Source: CAYYFX01 sp964471155
Lineage (GTDB): Bacteria; ARS69
Assembly (NCBI GenBank): GCA_964471155.1
Contig: CAYYFX010000006.1
Location: forward strand, 1-64,000
Direction: 5' to 3'
DNA length: 64,000 nucleotides
Within the stretch, counting starts at the first letter, position 1, and the number at the start of each line of letters is the position of its first letter. The notes below the pieces were generated by a model. It saw only the letters and a program-made list of their open reading frames with translations. It did not search any database and was not told where the DNA came from. Below, piece after piece: positions 51,840 through 60,593 of this stretch. The position numbers and the translations under genes were made by a program.

Positions 51840-52493
51840 TCAGGCCGCCGGATGCGCGGCGGCGGCGACGCGCGGCGCACCGTCGAAGAAGTCCACCTCG
51901 CCGGTCTCCAGCGCGTACTCCGCGCCGACCACGAGCAGGCCGTCCCGCTGGATGAGCTGTTCGAGGATCTCGGAGCCGTGCCGGAGCTGGTTCGCGGAAA
52001 CGCGCACGTTCGCGCGCACCGCCTCGCGGGCGAGCGCCTCGCGATCCGCGCGCAGCTCCGTGTGGAGCAGTCCCTCCACCGAGGGCCGGACGCGGTCCAC
52101 GATCGAGCGCAGGTTCCTGGACTGGTTCTCCGTGGGCCGCTGGAGCTGGTCCAGGACGGCGCCGATGGCGCCGCAGCGCGTGTGACCCAGGACGACGACG
52201 AGTCGCGTGCCGAACTGCTCGGCCGCGAACTCCACGCTCCCCACCTGCGAGGGCGCCACGATGTTCCCCGCCACCCGGATCACGAAGAGGTCCCCCAGGC
52301 CCTGGTCGAAGATCATCTCCACGGGGACGCGCGAGTCCGAGCACCCCAGGATCACGGCGAACGGGCTCTGGCCGGCCAGGAAGTCGGCGCGGCGGGTCCC
52401 GCTCGCGAACGTGTCGAGGCTGCGTACCCCGGACGCGAAGCGCCGGTTCCCTTCCCGCAGGCGTTCGAGGGCTTCGAGGGCGGGGACGGTCAC
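51840..52493 (-). CDS. beta-class carbonic anhydrase
   Basis: 217 residues. GTG at 52493 with GGGAGA upstream. Zinc ligands: Cys and Asp in VILGCSDSRVPVEM, His and Cys in VLGHTRCGAIGAV. RVAGNIV is also typical. It interconverts CO2 and bicarbonate. It is directly followed by nhaA, so the pair may handle proton and bicarbonate balance together. Confidence 0.92.
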   Translation of the reverse strand: MTVPALEALERLREGNRRFASGVRSLDTFASGTRRADFLAGQSPFAVILGCSDSRVPVEMIFDQGLGDLFVIRVAGNIVAPSQVGSVEFAAEQFGTRLVVVLGHTRCGAIGAVLDQLQRPTENQSRNLRSIVDRVRPSVEGLLHTELRADREALAREAVRANVRVSANQLRHGSEILEQLIQRDGLLVVGAEYALETGEVDFFDGAPRVAAAAHPAA

Positions 52494-52563
52494 GGAGGTC
52501 TCCCGGATGGGCGTCGCGCGCAGGCTACGGGACGCCCGCCGCGATGTCGACCGCAACCGGTCG

Positions 52564-53079
52564 TCAGCCGCGGATCTCCCACTGCTCCCGCGGCCGCAGC
52601 GGGAAGTCCAGGCCCTGGGGGATGGGCCGGCCCAGGATCCGGCACATCGCGGCGATCTGCCCCTGGTGGTGGTAGAGGTGCGTGATCGTTCGCAGGACGA
52701 TCTGCCCCGGGACGAGCGCCGGCTGATCGCCGTGCCACGTGCGCATCGGCCGCGGCGTGCTGAGTTCCCCGGGCGAAGCGGACCGCAGGTACGCGTCCGT
52801 CGCGCCGTGCACGTGCGCGCGGTACGCCTCCAGCGACGCGATCGTGGGGTAGTCCGCGTTGCGATCCTCGGCGTCGAAGGCGCCCTGGATCACGCCGATC
52901 CAGTACTGCTCCGCGCTCAGCTCGTGATGGAACTGCAGGCGCATCGTTCCGTCGCCGAAGCCGGGGATCTCCCGGTCGATCTCCTCGGCGCCGAACGCGC
53001 GGCAGTGTGCCAGGAGACCGCGCACGCTGTGGTGCGCGCGATCGTGGATGTCACGGAGCAGGTCTCCCGTGTACATCAT
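52564..53079 (-). CDS. DinB-family protein
   Basis: 171 residues, a four-helix bundle. Metal-binding His residues are in MRLQFHHELSAEQYWIGV and TITHLYHHQGQIAAMCRILG. DinB-like proteins are metal-dependent thiol or damage-response enzymes. ATG at 53079 overlaps the lipoprotein stop. Confidence 0.87.
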   Translation of the reverse strand: MMYTGDLLRDIHDRAHHSVRGLLAHCRAFGAEEIDREIPGFGDGTMRLQFHHELSAEQYWIGVIQGAFDAEDRNADYPTIASLEAYRAHVHGATDAYLRSASPGELSTPRPMRTWHGDQPALVPGQIVLRTITHLYHHQGQIAAMCRILGRPIPQGLDFPLRPREQWEIRG

Positions 53080-53582
53080 CCCCCGGTGGACGTCGGCTCG
53101 AGGGGCGGCAGCAGCTCGAGCCGGCGCAGCCGCAGGGTCCCGGCCACGTTCGCGACCGTCATCTCGAACCGAACGTCGCTGACGGCGCCGGAGTCCAGCG
53201 ACCAGAACACCGCGGCCGTCGCCCGAGCGACGATGATCTCACCGAACGGCTGCGAGCCGCGGATGAGCGTCTCGAGCTCGATCTCGACGTCGCCGGGGCA
53301 CCCCGGCGTGTCCGTCCAGTAGGAGGGGTCCAGCCAGGGCAGCAAGCAGGGATCCGAACCCTCCGGGATCACCGCCTCGAACGCCGGCGCGAGAAGGGAC
53401 GAGTACTCCTCGAACGAGTGCGTCTGCACCGCGTTCTCGTAGGCGTCGAGGAACTCCGCGAGCAGATCCGGTCGGGGGTCCGCCGGGGGGTCGTCAGGGG
53501 CGCCCAGGAAGTCGCACGACGCCACAGCGACGGCCGCCAGCACCGGCAGCAGGCGAAGACCACGGGAAGGGAAGCCGTACAT
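53076..53582 (-). CDS. lipoprotein of unknown function
   Basis: 168 residues. ATG at 53582 with GGAGGT seven bases upstream. Lipoprotein signal LLPVLAAVAVASC, then an acidic Pro-rich stretch (DPPADPRPD). FLDAYENAVQTHSFEEYSSLL is like the start of NTF2-fold domains and may be one. Its C-terminus is beta-rich. No family assigned. Confidence 0.75.
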   Translation of the reverse strand: MYGFPSRGLRLLPVLAAVAVASCDFLGAPDDPPADPRPDLLAEFLDAYENAVQTHSFEEYSSLLAPAFEAVIPEGSDPCLLPWLDPSYWTDTPGCPGDVEIELETLIRGSQPFGEIIVARATAAVFWSLDSGAVSDVRFEMTVANVAGTLRLRRLELLPPLEPTSTGG

Positions 53583-53652
53583 CGCGCACCTCCACGGGGG
53601 CGACGGGCAGTGCCCAGAGTACCACGATCACCCCATGGCAAGGAACGGGGAC

Positions 53653-54252
53653 TCAGTCCATCCGGATCAGGTCCAGTCCCGGCAACGGCCCGCCCGGATA
53701 CTGTTGCATGCGACCACCCTCCTTCAAGGAGCCGAGGTCCACGCACGCGAACCCGAGGCGTTCGATCAGCGCGCCCACCTCGGCCTTCGCCTGCTCGTCA
53801 TCCCCGGAGCAGAACATCACGCGCCGCCCGCCGGCCACCCGCGGGTCCTTCGCGAGCATCTCCGGTGTCAGCGTGTTGAACGCCTTCACCACGCGCGCCC
53901 CCGGCACCAGCTCCGCCACCACCTCGCTGGAGGTGCGCCCGCCGAGATCCGCCGGCACGAAATCCGGCGGCACGAGGGGGTTCGACGGGTCGATGAGGAT
54001 GCGCCCGTTCCACGGCGGCGCGTCACGGACCGCCGCCGGGATGTCCGGCCACTTCACGGCCACGAAGACCATGGGCGCGGCGAGCGCCTCGCGCGGGGTC
54101 ACCGCCCGCGTGCGCCCGCCGAGCTCCGCCACGAGCGGGGCGAGCGAGTCCGGCCCGCGCCGCGCGGCAAGCAGCGCTTCCACGCCGGCCCGCGCGAGCT
54201 GCGTGGCGAACGCCTTCCCGATCCCGCCGGTTCCGATCACGCCGACCTGCAT
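53653..54252 (-). CDS. NADP/F420-dependent reductase-like Rossmann protein
   Basis: 199 residues. ATG at 54252 with GGAGGAA upstream. MQVGVIGTGGIGKAFATQLA is the dinucleotide fold; VVKAFNTLTPEMLAKDPR and PLVPPDFVPADLGG match the F420-dependent NADP reductase-like group (pfam F420_oxidored). Such proteins often work with NADPH only. No F420 biosynthesis genes are visible. Confidence 0.85.
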   Translation of the reverse strand: MQVGVIGTGGIGKAFATQLARAGVEALLAARRGPDSLAPLVAELGGRTRAVTPREALAAPMVFVAVKWPDIPAAVRDAPPWNGRILIDPSNPLVPPDFVPADLGGRTSSEVVAELVPGARVVKAFNTLTPEMLAKDPRVAGGRRVMFCSGDDEQAKAEVGALIERLGFACVDLGSLKEGGRMQQYPGGPLPGLDLIRMD

Positions 54253-54315
54253 GTGCGCTTCCTCCAAGATGCCGGATCCACGATCCGGACCGCCGGGTAC
54301 GCCGCCCGCCGCATC

Positions 54316-54831
54316 CTAGCGGGTGTGGTGCGCGTGATGGTGGTCGTGACCCGCGCCGGGCTCCGCGGCGTGGCCCTTCGACTCCGGATCGTGTCCGTGG
54401 CGGGCGTGCACGACCGCATGGCCTCGTCCCCGGGCGATCAACCAGCGATTCACCGGGAACGCCGCCGCGCCCGCGAGGATCAGGGATGCCGCGAGGCTTC
54501 CCCAGAAGCGCGGCGACGAGACGTGCGACTCCATCGCTCCCGGGATGACGAGCATGACAACGTTATCCACGACTTCCATGATCGCGATGCTCGCCGTGTC
54601 GGCCGCCAGCGCCAGCCTGGCCGCGGCCCCCAGCGCAACGCCGGACGCGAGAAGGGGGCGCATCGTCAGCGAGTAGCCGAAGACGAACGCGAGAAGCACG
54701 GAGACGCCGATGGTCCGCCCCGTACCCCAGCCGAGCGTGTTGCCCAGGACCATGCCGAGCACCTCCCCGATGGCGCAGCCGGTGAGGCAGTGGATGGTGG
54801 CGCTCAGGGCGAGGCGATCGAGGTCCTTCAT
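54316..54831 (-). CDS. DUF4396 membrane protein with His-rich tail
   Basis: 171 residues. ATG at 54831 with GAGGAG six bases upstream. Four or five segments with the DUF4396 pattern: SATIHCLTGCAIGEVLGMVLG, MEVVDNVVMLVIPGAM. The C-terminal tail is rich in His and Asp/Glu (HGHDPESKGHAAEPGAGHD then HHHAHH), suggesting metal binding. It may move or sense a divalent metal. Confidence 0.83.
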   Translation of the reverse strand: MKDLDRLALSATIHCLTGCAIGEVLGMVLGNTLGWGTGRTIGVSVLLAFVFGYSLTMRPLLASGVALGAAARLALAADTASIAIMEVVDNVVMLVIPGAMESHVSSPRFWGSLAASLILAGAAAFPVNRWLIARGRGHAVVHARHGHDPESKGHAAEPGAGHDHHHAHHTR

Positions 54832-54860
54832 GGGCATCTCCTCTCTCGGCCGCCCGGCGA

Positions 54861-54890
54861 TTGAACCGGCCGGGCGCCAGGGACTATCAT
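54861..54890 (+). promoter_or_regulatory. promoter of the LVIVD-repeat gene
   Basis: TTGAAC (54861-54866), 18 bases, TATCAT (54885-54890). Predicted start near 54897, 26 bases before the ATG at 54923. Confidence 0.65.
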
Positions 54891-54922
54891 TCGATGCGAT
54901 CCGCCGACGGGAGATTCCCGGC

Positions 54923-57103
54923 ATGACCCCTTCGATCCTCCGCGCCCCTGCCCACGCCTGGACTCTCGCCTGCCTCGTCGCGGCCATGCCGGTTTCCGCC
55001 GCGGCGCAATGCGTCGACTACGCCGATCACCTGCGATGGATCGGTGGCGTGGACACCGGCTTCGACGGCGAGGCCCGCGACATCGCGGTCGCCGGATCCC
55101 GCGCATACCTGGCGAACCTCAACTCGGGCTTCTACGTCCTCGACGTGGGCGACCCGCGCGCGCCGCGCATCCTCGGTCACGTGGACACGCCGCACTCGGC
55201 CTCGGCGGTGGACGTGGCCGGCCCGTACGCGTACGTCGCGGACGGCGCCACCGGGCTGCTCGTGATCGACGTGTCCGATCCCGGGGATCCGCGGATCGTG
55301 GGCACCGTGGACACGCCGGGATACGCGTGGGACGTCGTCGTGTCGGGGACGCTCGCCTACCTGTCGGACCAGTACCGCCTGCTCGTGATCGACGTGGCGA
55401 ACCCGGCCGCACCTTGGATCCGGGGCGGCGTGGATCTCGCCCAGTTCGGGGTACAGATCGCGCTCTCCGGGCACCACGTGTTCGCCGCCGTGCGCACGGC
55501 GGGTTTCCAGGTCATCGACGTCGGCGACCCGTCGGCGCCCGCGGTCGTGGCGGGCGGTCCTCCCACGCCGGTGGAGGGCATCGCCGTGCACGGCGCGCAC
55601 GCCTACCTGGCCTGCCAGGGCAACGGCCTGGTCGTGCTGGACATCTCGGACCCGGTCCATCCGCAGGTCGTGGGCGTCGCGGACGAGCCGGGCGCGACCG
55701 CCGGCCGCGTGGCGGTGGACGGCCCGCTCGCCTGGGTCGCGGACGGCTCCCGGAGCGTACGCACCGTGGACGTGAGCGACCCCGCGGATCCGCGCCTGCT
55801 CGGCCGCATGAGCCTCTCCCCCTTCTCGGTCCAGGGCATCGCGGCGATCGGCCCGCTCGCCTACGTGGCGAACGGCTACGCCGGCGTGCAGATCCTCGAC
55901 GGCACGGCGCCGGCGGCCGTGCCCACCCTCGGATCGCTGGACGAGTACCTCGGGTTCCGGGGCGTGGCCGCCACCGCCACACACGCCTTCGTCGGCCTCG
56001 ACGATCTGTTCCAGTCGGTGGACATCACCGACATCCACACGCCGGTCGCCGACGGCGGCGTTGCCCTGGGCCGCGACATCCTCCGGATCGCCCTGGACGG
56101 GAATCTCGCGTATGTCGCGAACTCGGGACTCGCGATCGTGGACGTGAGCGATCCGCGCTTCCCGCAGATCGTCTCGAACGTCGACGTGGGCGCACACTGC
56201 ATCGACCTCGTTCTCGCGGGCACGCGCGTGCTCGCCGCGAGCGGCGAGGACGGGCTGGTCGTCTTCGACGTGAGCGACCCCGCGGCGCCCGCGATCGAGG
56301 GTTGGATTCCCACCGGGGACTACGCCGCGGGCATCGCCCTGTACGGGAACCTGGCGTTCGTCGCCGACCGTGACGGGGGTCTGCTGGTCGTGGAGGTCTC
56401 CCGGCCGACGGCCCCCCGGATCATCGAGACGGTGCCGCTCCAGGACGCGGTGGACGTCGACGTCATCGGCGACGCCGTCGTCGTCGCGACGCAGCTCACC
56501 GGCATCCACGTCTTCCGAGCCACGGACCCGTCGGACCATCGCATCGTGACGAACCTGCGGACGCCGTACTCCACCCGCAGCGTCACGGGCGCCGGGCCGT
56601 TCGCGTACGTCGCCGACTCGGGGGTGGGCGTCGTGCTGGTCGACGTGTCGGATCCGCGGGCTCCCCGGGTGACCGGGTCCGTGGACGTCCCGTACTCCCG
56701 CGACATCTTCGTTGCCGCGGAGCACGTCTTCGTCACGACGACCTACGATCCCGGTGGCCTGCGCATCGTGCCGCGGCACTGCGGTCCCGCCTTCGCCTCC
56801 ACCGGTGTTCCTGTCCCCGCGTCCGCGGCCCCGACCGCGCTCCGGACGTTCCCCAATCCCAGCGTGAAGTTCGCGTCGGTGCGCGTGGAGACCTCCGCGC
56901 GAGGCGCCGTCCGCGCGACGATCCACGATGCCGCCGGCCGCCTCGTGCGCCGTCTCGCGGACGGCACGATGGACGCGGGCGCGCATGATCTCGCCTGGGA
57001 CCACCGGGATGCGACCGGCCGGCCCGTGGCGTCCGGGGTCTACCTGCTGCGCGTGGCCACGGTGGACGGGACCCGCACGACCCGCATGGTGGTCCTGAAG
57101 TAG
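54923..57103 (+). CDS. secreted LVIVD-repeat beta-propeller with FlgD-like C-terminal domain
   Basis: 726 residues. Signal peptide to about AAAQC. About 13-14 repeats of roughly 42 residues, each with a pattern like AYVADGATGLLVIDVSDPGD or LAYVANSGLAIVDVSDPRFP, form one or two propellers. From about 645 a FlgD-Ig-like domain (GAVRATIHDAAGRLVRRLAD, GAHDLAWDHRDATGRPVASG) ends in YLLRVATVDGTRTTRMVVLK, the type A C-terminal signal of type IX-like secretion. The protein should be surface-exposed or released. Its role may be adhesion or binding; no catalytic residues. Confidence 0.88.
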   Translation: MTPSILRAPAHAWTLACLVAAMPVSAAAQCVDYADHLRWIGGVDTGFDGEARDIAVAGSRAYLANLNSGFYVLDVGDPRAPRILGHVDTPHSASAVDVAGPYAYVADGATGLLVIDVSDPGDPRIVGTVDTPGYAWDVVVSGTLAYLSDQYRLLVIDVANPAAPWIRGGVDLAQFGVQIALSGHHVFAAVRTAGFQVIDVGDPSAPAVVAGGPPTPVEGIAVHGAHAYLACQGNGLVVLDISDPVHPQVVGVADEPGATAGRVAVDGPLAWVADGSRSVRTVDVSDPADPRLLGRMSLSPFSVQGIAAIGPLAYVANGYAGVQILDGTAPAAVPTLGSLDEYLGFRGVAATATHAFVGLDDLFQSVDITDIHTPVADGGVALGRDILRIALDGNLAYVANSGLAIVDVSDPRFPQIVSNVDVGAHCIDLVLAGTRVLAASGEDGLVVFDVSDPAAPAIEGWIPTGDYAAGIALYGNLAFVADRDGGLLVVEVSRPTAPRIIETVPLQDAVDVDVIGDAVVVATQLTGIHVFRATDPSDHRIVTNLRTPYSTRSVTGAGPFAYVADSGVGVVLVDVSDPRAPRVTGSVDVPYSRDIFVAAEHVFVTTTYDPGGLRIVPRHCGPAFASTGVPVPASAAPTALRTFPNPSVKFASVRVETSARGAVRATIHDAAGRLVRRLADGTMDAGAHDLAWDHRDATGRPVASGVYLLRVATVDGTRTTRMVVLK

Positions 57104-57104
57104 G

Positions 57105-57713
57105 CTAGGCGCGCGTGACGGCCAGCGTCAGTTGGTACACGCCCAGCGCCGCGAGGATCCCTCCGGATGCGAGCAGCAGGCCCCGCTGCGCGCGCGGTCC
57201 GAGCAGTCCGGCGGTGCCGAACGCCGCGATCATCCCGATCATGGTGGCGATCAGCGTGCCGTAGAACGCCGCGACCACGGCCACGCCCGCGGCCGGCGAC
57301 TCCCGCCACGCGTCCAACACGAGCGGACCGAGCACAAGGGTCCACCCCAGGTACGGACCCGGATTCAGGACGTTCACCATCGTGGCCTGCAGCAGGGTCC
57401 GCGGCGACTGCGCGGCCGGTCGCGCACCGCCGGCGTCCCCGCGGCTCCACCGGCGGAGCACGCCCCACGCGAGGAACAGCAGGAGGACGCCGCCCGCGGC
57501 CCGGAGCGCGCCGCGCATTCCGGGCGAGAGCTGTCCCAGCACCAGGAGCGCCACGAGCGCGATGGGACCGTCGCTCACCAGCGGAGCGAAGGCCGCGGGG
57601 ATCGTCCGTCGCCATCCGTTCGCGAGCGTGCTCGAGAGGAGGTACGCGAAGAGGGGTCCGGGCTGCACGGCGGCCGCGAACGCCAGCCCGATCGCGACGA
57701 CGACGTGGTTCAT
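57105..57713 (-). CDS. LysE/RhtB-family exporter
   Basis: 202 residues with six segments. Signature AFAAAVQPGPLFAYLLSSTLANGWR and MVNVLNPGPYLGWTLVLGP. Exports amino acids or related compounds. Convergent with the LVIVD gene: its TAG lies one base past the other stop. 73 bases separate its start from the CoA-binding gene upstream. Confidence 0.88.
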   Translation of the reverse strand: MNHVVVAIGLAFAAAVQPGPLFAYLLSSTLANGWRRTIPAAFAPLVSDGPIALVALLVLGQLSPGMRGALRAAGGVLLLFLAWGVLRRWSRGDAGGARPAAQSPRTLLQATMVNVLNPGPYLGWTLVLGPLVLDAWRESPAAGVAVVAAFYGTLIATMIGMIAAFGTAGLLGPRAQRGLLLASGGILAALGVYQLTLAVTRA

Positions 57714-57786
57714 GCGCCGGCGCCCGCCGGCAGGCGCGGCACGCGCTCCAGGGACCGCCCGTGCTCCGCGGCCGCGCGCGCGCGCC

Positions 57787-58272
57787 TCAGCATGAGCGCG
57801 GCAACCCTCCGGCCCACTTCAGGATCCAGCGCATGCACCGGTGCGCCGCGTCCACGGGCTCGCAGTGCATCATGGGGCACCCGCCGGGGATCACGCGCAC
57901 GCCCGCCGCGCGCCCGGTGAGGACCGCGGTGTCGGACAGGCTGCCCGGACCGATCGAGCGGTGCACCCAGACGCGGCGGATCCCGCATCCGGCGCACCGG
58001 CGGATGACGTCGTCCGTCACGGACGGATGCGTGGCGACCACCACTCCGTCCACCGGCCCGGGGAGCGAGACCACGTCGGGGTAGCACGCGTCCCCCTCCA
58101 CGCTCCCGGCATGCGGGTTGATGGCGTACACGGTGCGCCCCGACGCGCGGAGCTTCCGGTAGATCGCGTTCGCCGCGGAGTCCCCCGCGCGCGACACGCC
58201 GGCCACGGCGATCCGCTCCTGTGCCAGGAAGTCCCGCACCGCATCGTCGTAGGGGATCCGCTCTTCAGCCAC
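57787..58272 (-). CDS. CoA-binding-domain protein
   Basis: 161 residues. GTG at 58272, overlapping the hydrolase gene by eight bases. RIAVAGVSRAGDSAANAIYRK, TVYAINPHAGSVEGDACYPD and VDGVVVATHPSVTDDVIRRC match the succinyl-CoA synthetase-like CoA-binding domain of stand-alone YccU-type proteins. RRVWVHRSIGPGSLSDTAV follows. Function is not established for such proteins. Confidence 0.88.
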   Translation of the reverse strand: MAEERIPYDDAVRDFLAQERIAVAGVSRAGDSAANAIYRKLRASGRTVYAINPHAGSVEGDACYPDVVSLPGPVDGVVVATHPSVTDDVIRRCAGCGIRRVWVHRSIGPGSLSDTAVLTGRAAGVRVIPGGCPMMHCEPVDAAHRCMRWILKWAGGLPRSC

Positions 58273-59203
58273 CGGGCAGCCGCTCCCCGGCGCCGCCGCT
58301 CGTCCGGTTCCCGCCGGCAAGCCGGTCCGCCAGCGCCGTGATCTCCTCGCATCGCGACAGGCGCTCCCGCCAGTGCGCCGGGATGCCGGCCTCCCCGTGG
58401 AACGCACCGGCCACCTGCCCGCACACGGCGGCCGTGGTGTCGGCATCGTCGCCCAGGTTGGCCGCGAGGAGGACGGCCTCCTCGAAGGTCTCCGAGCGCG
58501 CGAAGCACCACAGCGCGGCCTCCAGGCTGGCCACGACGTACCCCGTCCCGCGGATGTCCCTCTCGGGCTTCCCGCGGTAGTCGCCGCGGGCGATGGCGGC
58601 GATCCTCGCCTCGCCGCGGAACGTGGCCGCATCGCCCGACAGCACCGCCTCCTTCGCCGCTCCCCCGAGCGCGCGGCACAGGATGCCCGCCAGCAGCCGG
58701 CACGCGTCCCGGCACTCCGCGGCTCCGTGCGTGGTCCGCGAGCTCTCGGCGGCGAAGTGCCGCGTGGCATCCACGTCCGGGAAGAAGAACATGGCGATCG
58801 GCGCGAGTCGCATGATGCAGCCGTTGCCGGCGGTATCGGGAGACACGGGACCGGCGAACGGTTCGCCGTCGCGGCGGAAGCGGCGAAGCGACCCGGCGAC
58901 GGTGCCGCCGATGTCGAAGCAGGTCCCGTTGCTCGAAAGATAGCCCGACTCCGCCCACCGGCAATAGCGGCGCATCTGATCCGCGGCATCGAACCCGCCG
59001 CACTCCACGAGGCTCGTGCCGAGGCAGAGGGCCATCGACGTGTCGTCGGTCCACTCGCCGGGCTCGAGATCGAACGGCCCCCCGCCGACCATGTCGGTGA
59101 TCGGGGCGAACGACCCGCGCGGGTGGAACTCCACGGCGCTCCCCACGGCGTCTCCCGCCGCGAGACCGAGCAGGCACCCTCGCTGGCGCTCCCTGCCGGT
59201 CAT
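58265..59203 (-). CDS. ADP-ribosylglycohydrolase (DraG-like)
   Basis: 312 residues. ATG at 59203 with GAGGAG upstream. Mg-binding motifs: GLAAGDAVGSAVEF, GEWTDDTSMALCLG and LAANLGDDADTTAAVCGQVAG. It removes ADP-ribose from arginine or another acceptor. No ADP-ribosyltransferase is in the window. The next gene, a CoA-binding protein, overlaps its end. Confidence 0.9.
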   Translation of the reverse strand: MTGRERQRGCLLGLAAGDAVGSAVEFHPRGSFAPITDMVGGGPFDLEPGEWTDDTSMALCLGTSLVECGGFDAADQMRRYCRWAESGYLSSNGTCFDIGGTVAGSLRRFRRDGEPFAGPVSPDTAGNGCIMRLAPIAMFFFPDVDATRHFAAESSRTTHGAAECRDACRLLAGILCRALGGAAKEAVLSGDAATFRGEARIAAIARGDYRGKPERDIRGTGYVVASLEAALWCFARSETFEEAVLLAANLGDDADTTAAVCGQVAGAFHGEAGIPAHWRERLSRCEEITALADRLAGGNRTSGGAGERLPGG

Positions 59204-59252
59204 GGCGTCTCCTCGGCGCTCGATTGTACGCCGCCCGCGCCGGCAGTGCGAA

Positions 59253-59279
59253 GGCCCCGCCCGGATGCCGGACGGGGCC
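59253..59279 (-). terminator. strong GC hairpin after the TPR gene
   Basis: GGCCCCG (59253-59259) plus CCGG pairs with CCGG plus CGGGGCC (59273-59279), three-base loop, one mismatch. Located between the TPR gene end and the next gene. On the minus strand it ends CCTT, not a long U-tract. Confidence 0.65.
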
Positions 59280-59305
59280 CTCGTCGTTCACGCCGCGGGC
59301 GCGCG

Positions 59306-60367
59306 CTACCGCTCCGCGTTGTCGAACAGCGGCGGCTCCGCGATCGCCACCGCGTCGCTCGCCGTCGAGTCCGCCACGGCCCCCTCCGCCGGCGCCTCGG
59401 CGAGCACGCCGCTCGTGGGATCATCCATGTCGCCGCCGAGCCCGCTCACGCGCGCCAGGCTCACCGCCGCCTTCGAGTCCCCCGGCGCGAGGTCCACGGC
59501 CGCCGCGTACGCCTGCTCCGCGCCGCGGTACTGCCCGGTCCGCTCCAGCGCCACGCCGAGGTTGTTGAAGAAGACGGCCTGCCCCGGCCCCGCCGCACAC
59601 GCGCGCTCCAGCGGCTCCACGGCCTCCGTGAAACGCTCCCCCTCGATCCGGAGCAGGCCGAGGTTGTTGTTCGCCCACGCGTCGTCGGGGTCGATCGCCA
59701 GCGCCGCGAGGTACGCGGCCTCGGCCTCGTCCACGCGCCCCAGCGTGTGCAGCACGCGACCCAGCACGCGCTGCGCGTCCACGCTCTCCGGGGCCCGCGC
59801 CACCGCGGTCTCGACCGGCGCGAGCGCGTCGGCGGCGCGATCCATCGACAGCCGCACGCGCGCCAGGGCCACCAGCGCCTTGACGTGGTTCGGGTCGATC
59901 GCCAGGCACTGCTCCAGCGCGGGCTCCGCCTCGGCGAAGTTGCCGTCCTGCCGGAGCGCCAGGCCCGTCATGAACCAGCCCCACGCGTTCCCCTCGTGCG
60001 CGTCCGTGTAGCTCGCGAACAGCGCCGCGGCGAGCGGCCAGTCGCCGGCGTCCCACGCGGCCTGCGCCTCCGACCACGTGGCCGGCTCGCGCGGCTCGAC
60101 CGGCGCGGACGTCTCCGCCGCGGGCGCCGGCGCGCCCGCCGTCGTCGGCGACGTCACCGCGGTTGCTGCCGACTCGTCCGCCACGGGACGCGACGGCGTC
60201 GCGCGCCGCGAGTCCATGGCCAGCCTCGAGTCGCGCGGGCTCGGCCCGCTCCGCCCGATCGCCAGCACGCCGATCCCGATCACCACCATCAGCCCGATCA
60301 CCGACAGCACCACGCGCTTCGCGAATCCCGCGTCGCCCTGCCCGCTGCGAATCCGGCTCCCGTTCAT
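59306..60367 (-). CDS. membrane-anchored TPR protein
   Basis: 353 residues. GGAGG eight bases before the ATG. One membrane segment (VVLSVIGLMVVIGIGVLAIG, about 19-38), a Ser/Thr/Ala-rich linker to about 95, then six or so TPR units up to about 300 and an acidic tail. Likely a scaffold with TPRs in the periplasm. A sigma-54-like sequence and a palindrome lie upstream, next to a sigma-54 response regulator. Confidence 0.83.
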   Translation of the reverse strand: MNGSRIRSGQGDAGFAKRVVLSVIGLMVVIGIGVLAIGRSGPSPRDSRLAMDSRRATPSRPVADESAATAVTSPTTAGAPAPAAETSAPVEPREPATWSEAQAAWDAGDWPLAAALFASYTDAHEGNAWGWFMTGLALRQDGNFAEAEPALEQCLAIDPNHVKALVALARVRLSMDRAADALAPVETAVARAPESVDAQRVLGRVLHTLGRVDEAEAAYLAALAIDPDDAWANNNLGLLRIEGERFTEAVEPLERACAAGPGQAVFFNNLGVALERTGQYRGAEQAYAAAVDLAPGDSKAAVSLARVSGLGGDMDDPTSGVLAEAPAEGAVADSTASDAVAIAEPPLFDNAER

Positions 60368-60473
60368 GTCCGTTCCTCCTCGATCCCTGCGTTCGACTCG
60401 CGACGCCCCGCGCGTCGCTCGCCGCCCGCATACCGCAAGGAGGGGGCCGAACCGGCGCCGCGCCCGGCCGATC

Positions 60474-60493
60474 GCGCAAGTGGTTGCCCCTCC
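60474..60493 (-). promoter_or_regulatory. weak sigma-54-like promoter of the TPR gene
   Basis: Minus strand GGAGGGGCAACCACTTGCGC has TTGC as -12 and GGGGCA as -24, but the spacing is one base short of ideal for GGCA. A perfect 16-base palindrome, GTGTCCGC-GCGGACAC, lies at 60546-60561, about 90 bases upstream of the predicted start. Confidence 0.3.
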
Positions 60494-60503
60494 ACGGGAT
60501 CGA

Positions 60504-60540
60504 GGCGCCGCCCGCCCGGCCCCGGACGGGGCGCGGCGCC
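60504..60540 (-). terminator. GC-rich hairpin downstream of the response regulator
   Basis: GGCGCCGC (60504-60511) pairs with GCGGCGCC (60533-60540), with a further CCCG/CGGG pairing inside. The second of the structures between the response regulator gene and the TPR gene. Confidence 0.35.
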
Positions 60541-60564
60541 GGTTCGTGTCCGCGCGGACACGAG

Positions 60565-60588
60565 CGTCGTGGCCGGGCGGCCACGACG
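60565..60588 (-). terminator. ten-base-stem terminator of the two-component operon
   Basis: CGTCGTGGCC (60565-60574) and GGCCACGACG (60579-60588) form a perfect ten-base stem with a four-base loop, six bases after the response regulator stop on the minus strand. Confidence 0.65.
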
Positions 60589-60593
60589 GATCG

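Noticed and set aside
53653..54252. Evidence for coenzyme F420 metabolism
   Set aside because: The reductase-like fold also uses NADPH alone, and no F420 biosynthesis gene is in the window.
57710..58087. A 125-codon frame overlapping the CoA-binding gene
   Set aside because: It lies in another frame of a recognised domain, has Arg/Gly-rich composition and no homology by eye.
60504..60588. An integrated-element attachment site in the palindrome-rich region
   Set aside because: No integrase, tRNA or direct repeat accompanies it; terminators and a possible regulator site explain it better.
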